NCBI RefSeq assembly: GCF_002897035.1 | Contig: NZ_BAUX01000005.1 | Location: 186,001-250,000, forward strand | Origin: Methylopila sp. Yamaguchi | Lineage (GTDB): Bacteria; Pseudomonadota; Alphaproteobacteria; Rhizobiales; Methylopilaceae | Direction of reading: 5' to 3' | Length of the DNA: 64,000 bases | Translations under genes and position numbers: made by a program | Shown: positions 63,320 to 64,000 of the stretch, piece after piece | Layout: every line of letters starts with the position of its first letter | How positions within the stretch are numbered: the stretch's first letter is position 1 | Notes under the pieces: generated by a model | Told to the model about the DNA's origin: nothing | Database searches by the model: none | The model's input: the letters and a program-made list of their open reading frames with translations, nothing else

Positions 63320-64000
63320 ACGAGATCTCCGAAGAAGGTCAAAAGCGCCTTGGCGGTCGCCTGCGGCGCCTCCTCCGGCAGGAAGTGGCCGCAGGCCAGC
63401 GCCTCTCCGCGCACGTCGTCGGCCCAGTCCCGCCAGACGTCGACCGGCCTGCCGCCGCCCTGGCCGGGAAAGCCCGTCTCGCCCCACAGCGCCAGAACGG
63501 GCGCCGCGATCCGCCGACCCGCCGCGCGGTCGGCCTCGTCGTGGGCGACGTCCAGCGTCGCGCCGGCGCGGTAGTCCGCGCAGGTCGCCGCCACCCGGCC
63601 GGGATCGGCGAAGAACGCGCGATAATGATTGAGCGCCTCGCAGCCGAAGGCGTCGAGCGTCTTCGCCGCGGTCCAGCTCGCGAGCGTCCATTCCAGGAAG
63701 TAGGTCGGGTCTGCGGCGATCAGCGTCTCGGGGAACGGCGCGGGCTGCGCGAGGAAGGCCCAATGATAGGCAGAGAGCGCCCGCGCGCGTCCGAATCCCG
63801 CCCACATCCGTTCGGTCGGCACGATGTCGAGCACGGCGAGCTTCGTGACGCGCTCGGGGTGGTCGAGCGCCAGGCGATAGCCGACGCGGCCGCCTCGGTC
63901 GTGGCCGGCGACGGCGAAGCGCTCGTGGCCCATCGCCCGCATCAGGTTCACGATGTCCTCGGCCATCACGCGCTTGGCGTAGGACTCCGGAGCGGGCGGC
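63316..64000 (-). CDS. Alpha/beta hydrolase, haloacetate dehalogenase-like (cut by window edge)
   Basis: The C-terminal 228 codons are in the window; the frame continues beyond base 64000. AVAGHDRGGRVGYRLALDHPERVTKLAVLDIVPT has the nucleophile Asp elbow GHDRGGR of the fluoro/haloacetate dehalogenase and epoxide-hydrolase-like branch, and the His is in ACGHFLPEEAPQ. The halide-binding residues cannot be fully checked without the N-terminus. It is co-directional and overlapping with the patatin gene. Confidence 0.82.
   Translation of the reverse strand, partial: PPAPESYAKRVMAEDIVNLMRAMGHERFAVAGHDRGGRVGYRLALDHPERVTKLAVLDIVPTERMWAGFGRARALSAYHWAFLAQPAPFPETLIAADPTYFLEWTLASWTAAKTLDAFGCEALNHYRAFFADPGRVAATCADYRAGATLDVAHDEADRAAGRRIAAPVLALWGETGFPGQGGGRPVDVWRDWADDVRGEALACGHFLPEEAPQATAKALLTFFGDLV

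Overview
The window is about 69-70 % G+C, densely coded and carries no plasmid, phage or insertion-sequence genes. Gene order (tolQRAB-pal-cpoB-tilS with ybgC and ruvCAB beside it; 5-FCL, 6S RNA, zapA, tkt, gap, pgk, fba; efp-suhB-ribF-ileS-lspA-M16-M16-mutL) and the PhyR/NepR/EcfG stress module point to a chromosome of an alphaproteobacterium of the Hyphomicrobiales (Rhizobiales). I cannot name the genus from sequence alone.

Layout. 1-6.8 kb: start of pyruvate carboxylase, an OpgC-like acyltransferase, then an FAH-family enzyme, an MFS transporter and galE, and a Crp/Fnr regulator, all on the minus strand. 7.1-11.3 kb: a general stress response (GSR) locus, phyR, dps, a small unknown gene, nepR, ecfG and a HisKA_2 sensor kinase whose ATP-binding half looks dead. 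11.3-16.5 kb: Uup ABC-F protein, SpoU RNA methyltransferase, an AT-richer orphan secreted protein, RecQ. 16.6-24.8 kb, minus strand: copper chaperone PCu(A)C with a DUF2946-like protein, tilS, and the complete Tol-Pal envelope system. 25-26.7 kb: two tandem secreted trypsin-like proteases on the plus strand, lying between tolQ and ybgC. 26.7-30 kb: ybgC, ruvB, ruvA, ruvC, with an oppositely oriented Uma2-family gene separating ruvB from ruvAC and an SOS (LexA) box before ruvC. 30-35.8 kb: Hsp70-like YegD, YebC, YmdB, a tiny entericidin gene, 5-FCL, 6S RNA, zapA and DUF4164. 36.1-41.7 kb: tkt-gap-pgk-fba central carbon cluster. 41.9-56.5 kb: thiE-like, Sel1-repeat protein, efp, FMN reductase, suhB, ribF, ileS, lspA, an unknown periplasmic protein, an M16 protease pair and mutL. 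56.6-64 kb: an unknown membrane protein, a GGDEF cyclase, rsmD, a pseudouridine synthase with a very long repetitive tail, tadA, a YqaE/DUF4112 pair, a patatin-like lipase and a truncated dehalogenase-like hydrolase.

How the parts connect. The most coherent story is the GSR. Phosphorylated PhyR would sequester NepR and release EcfG. Sequences matching the EcfG promoter (GGAAC, 16-17 nt, CGTT) lie in front of nepR-ecfG (exact) and, with one mismatch each, in front of dps, the entericidin gene and the YqaE-DUF4112 pair, so the window seems to hold both the regulator and several of its targets. Two accessory insertions (the protease pair and the Uma2 gene) interrupt otherwise conserved housekeeping operons. 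Three short genes or RNAs (entericidin, YqaE, 6S RNA) were found by reading the sequence directly.
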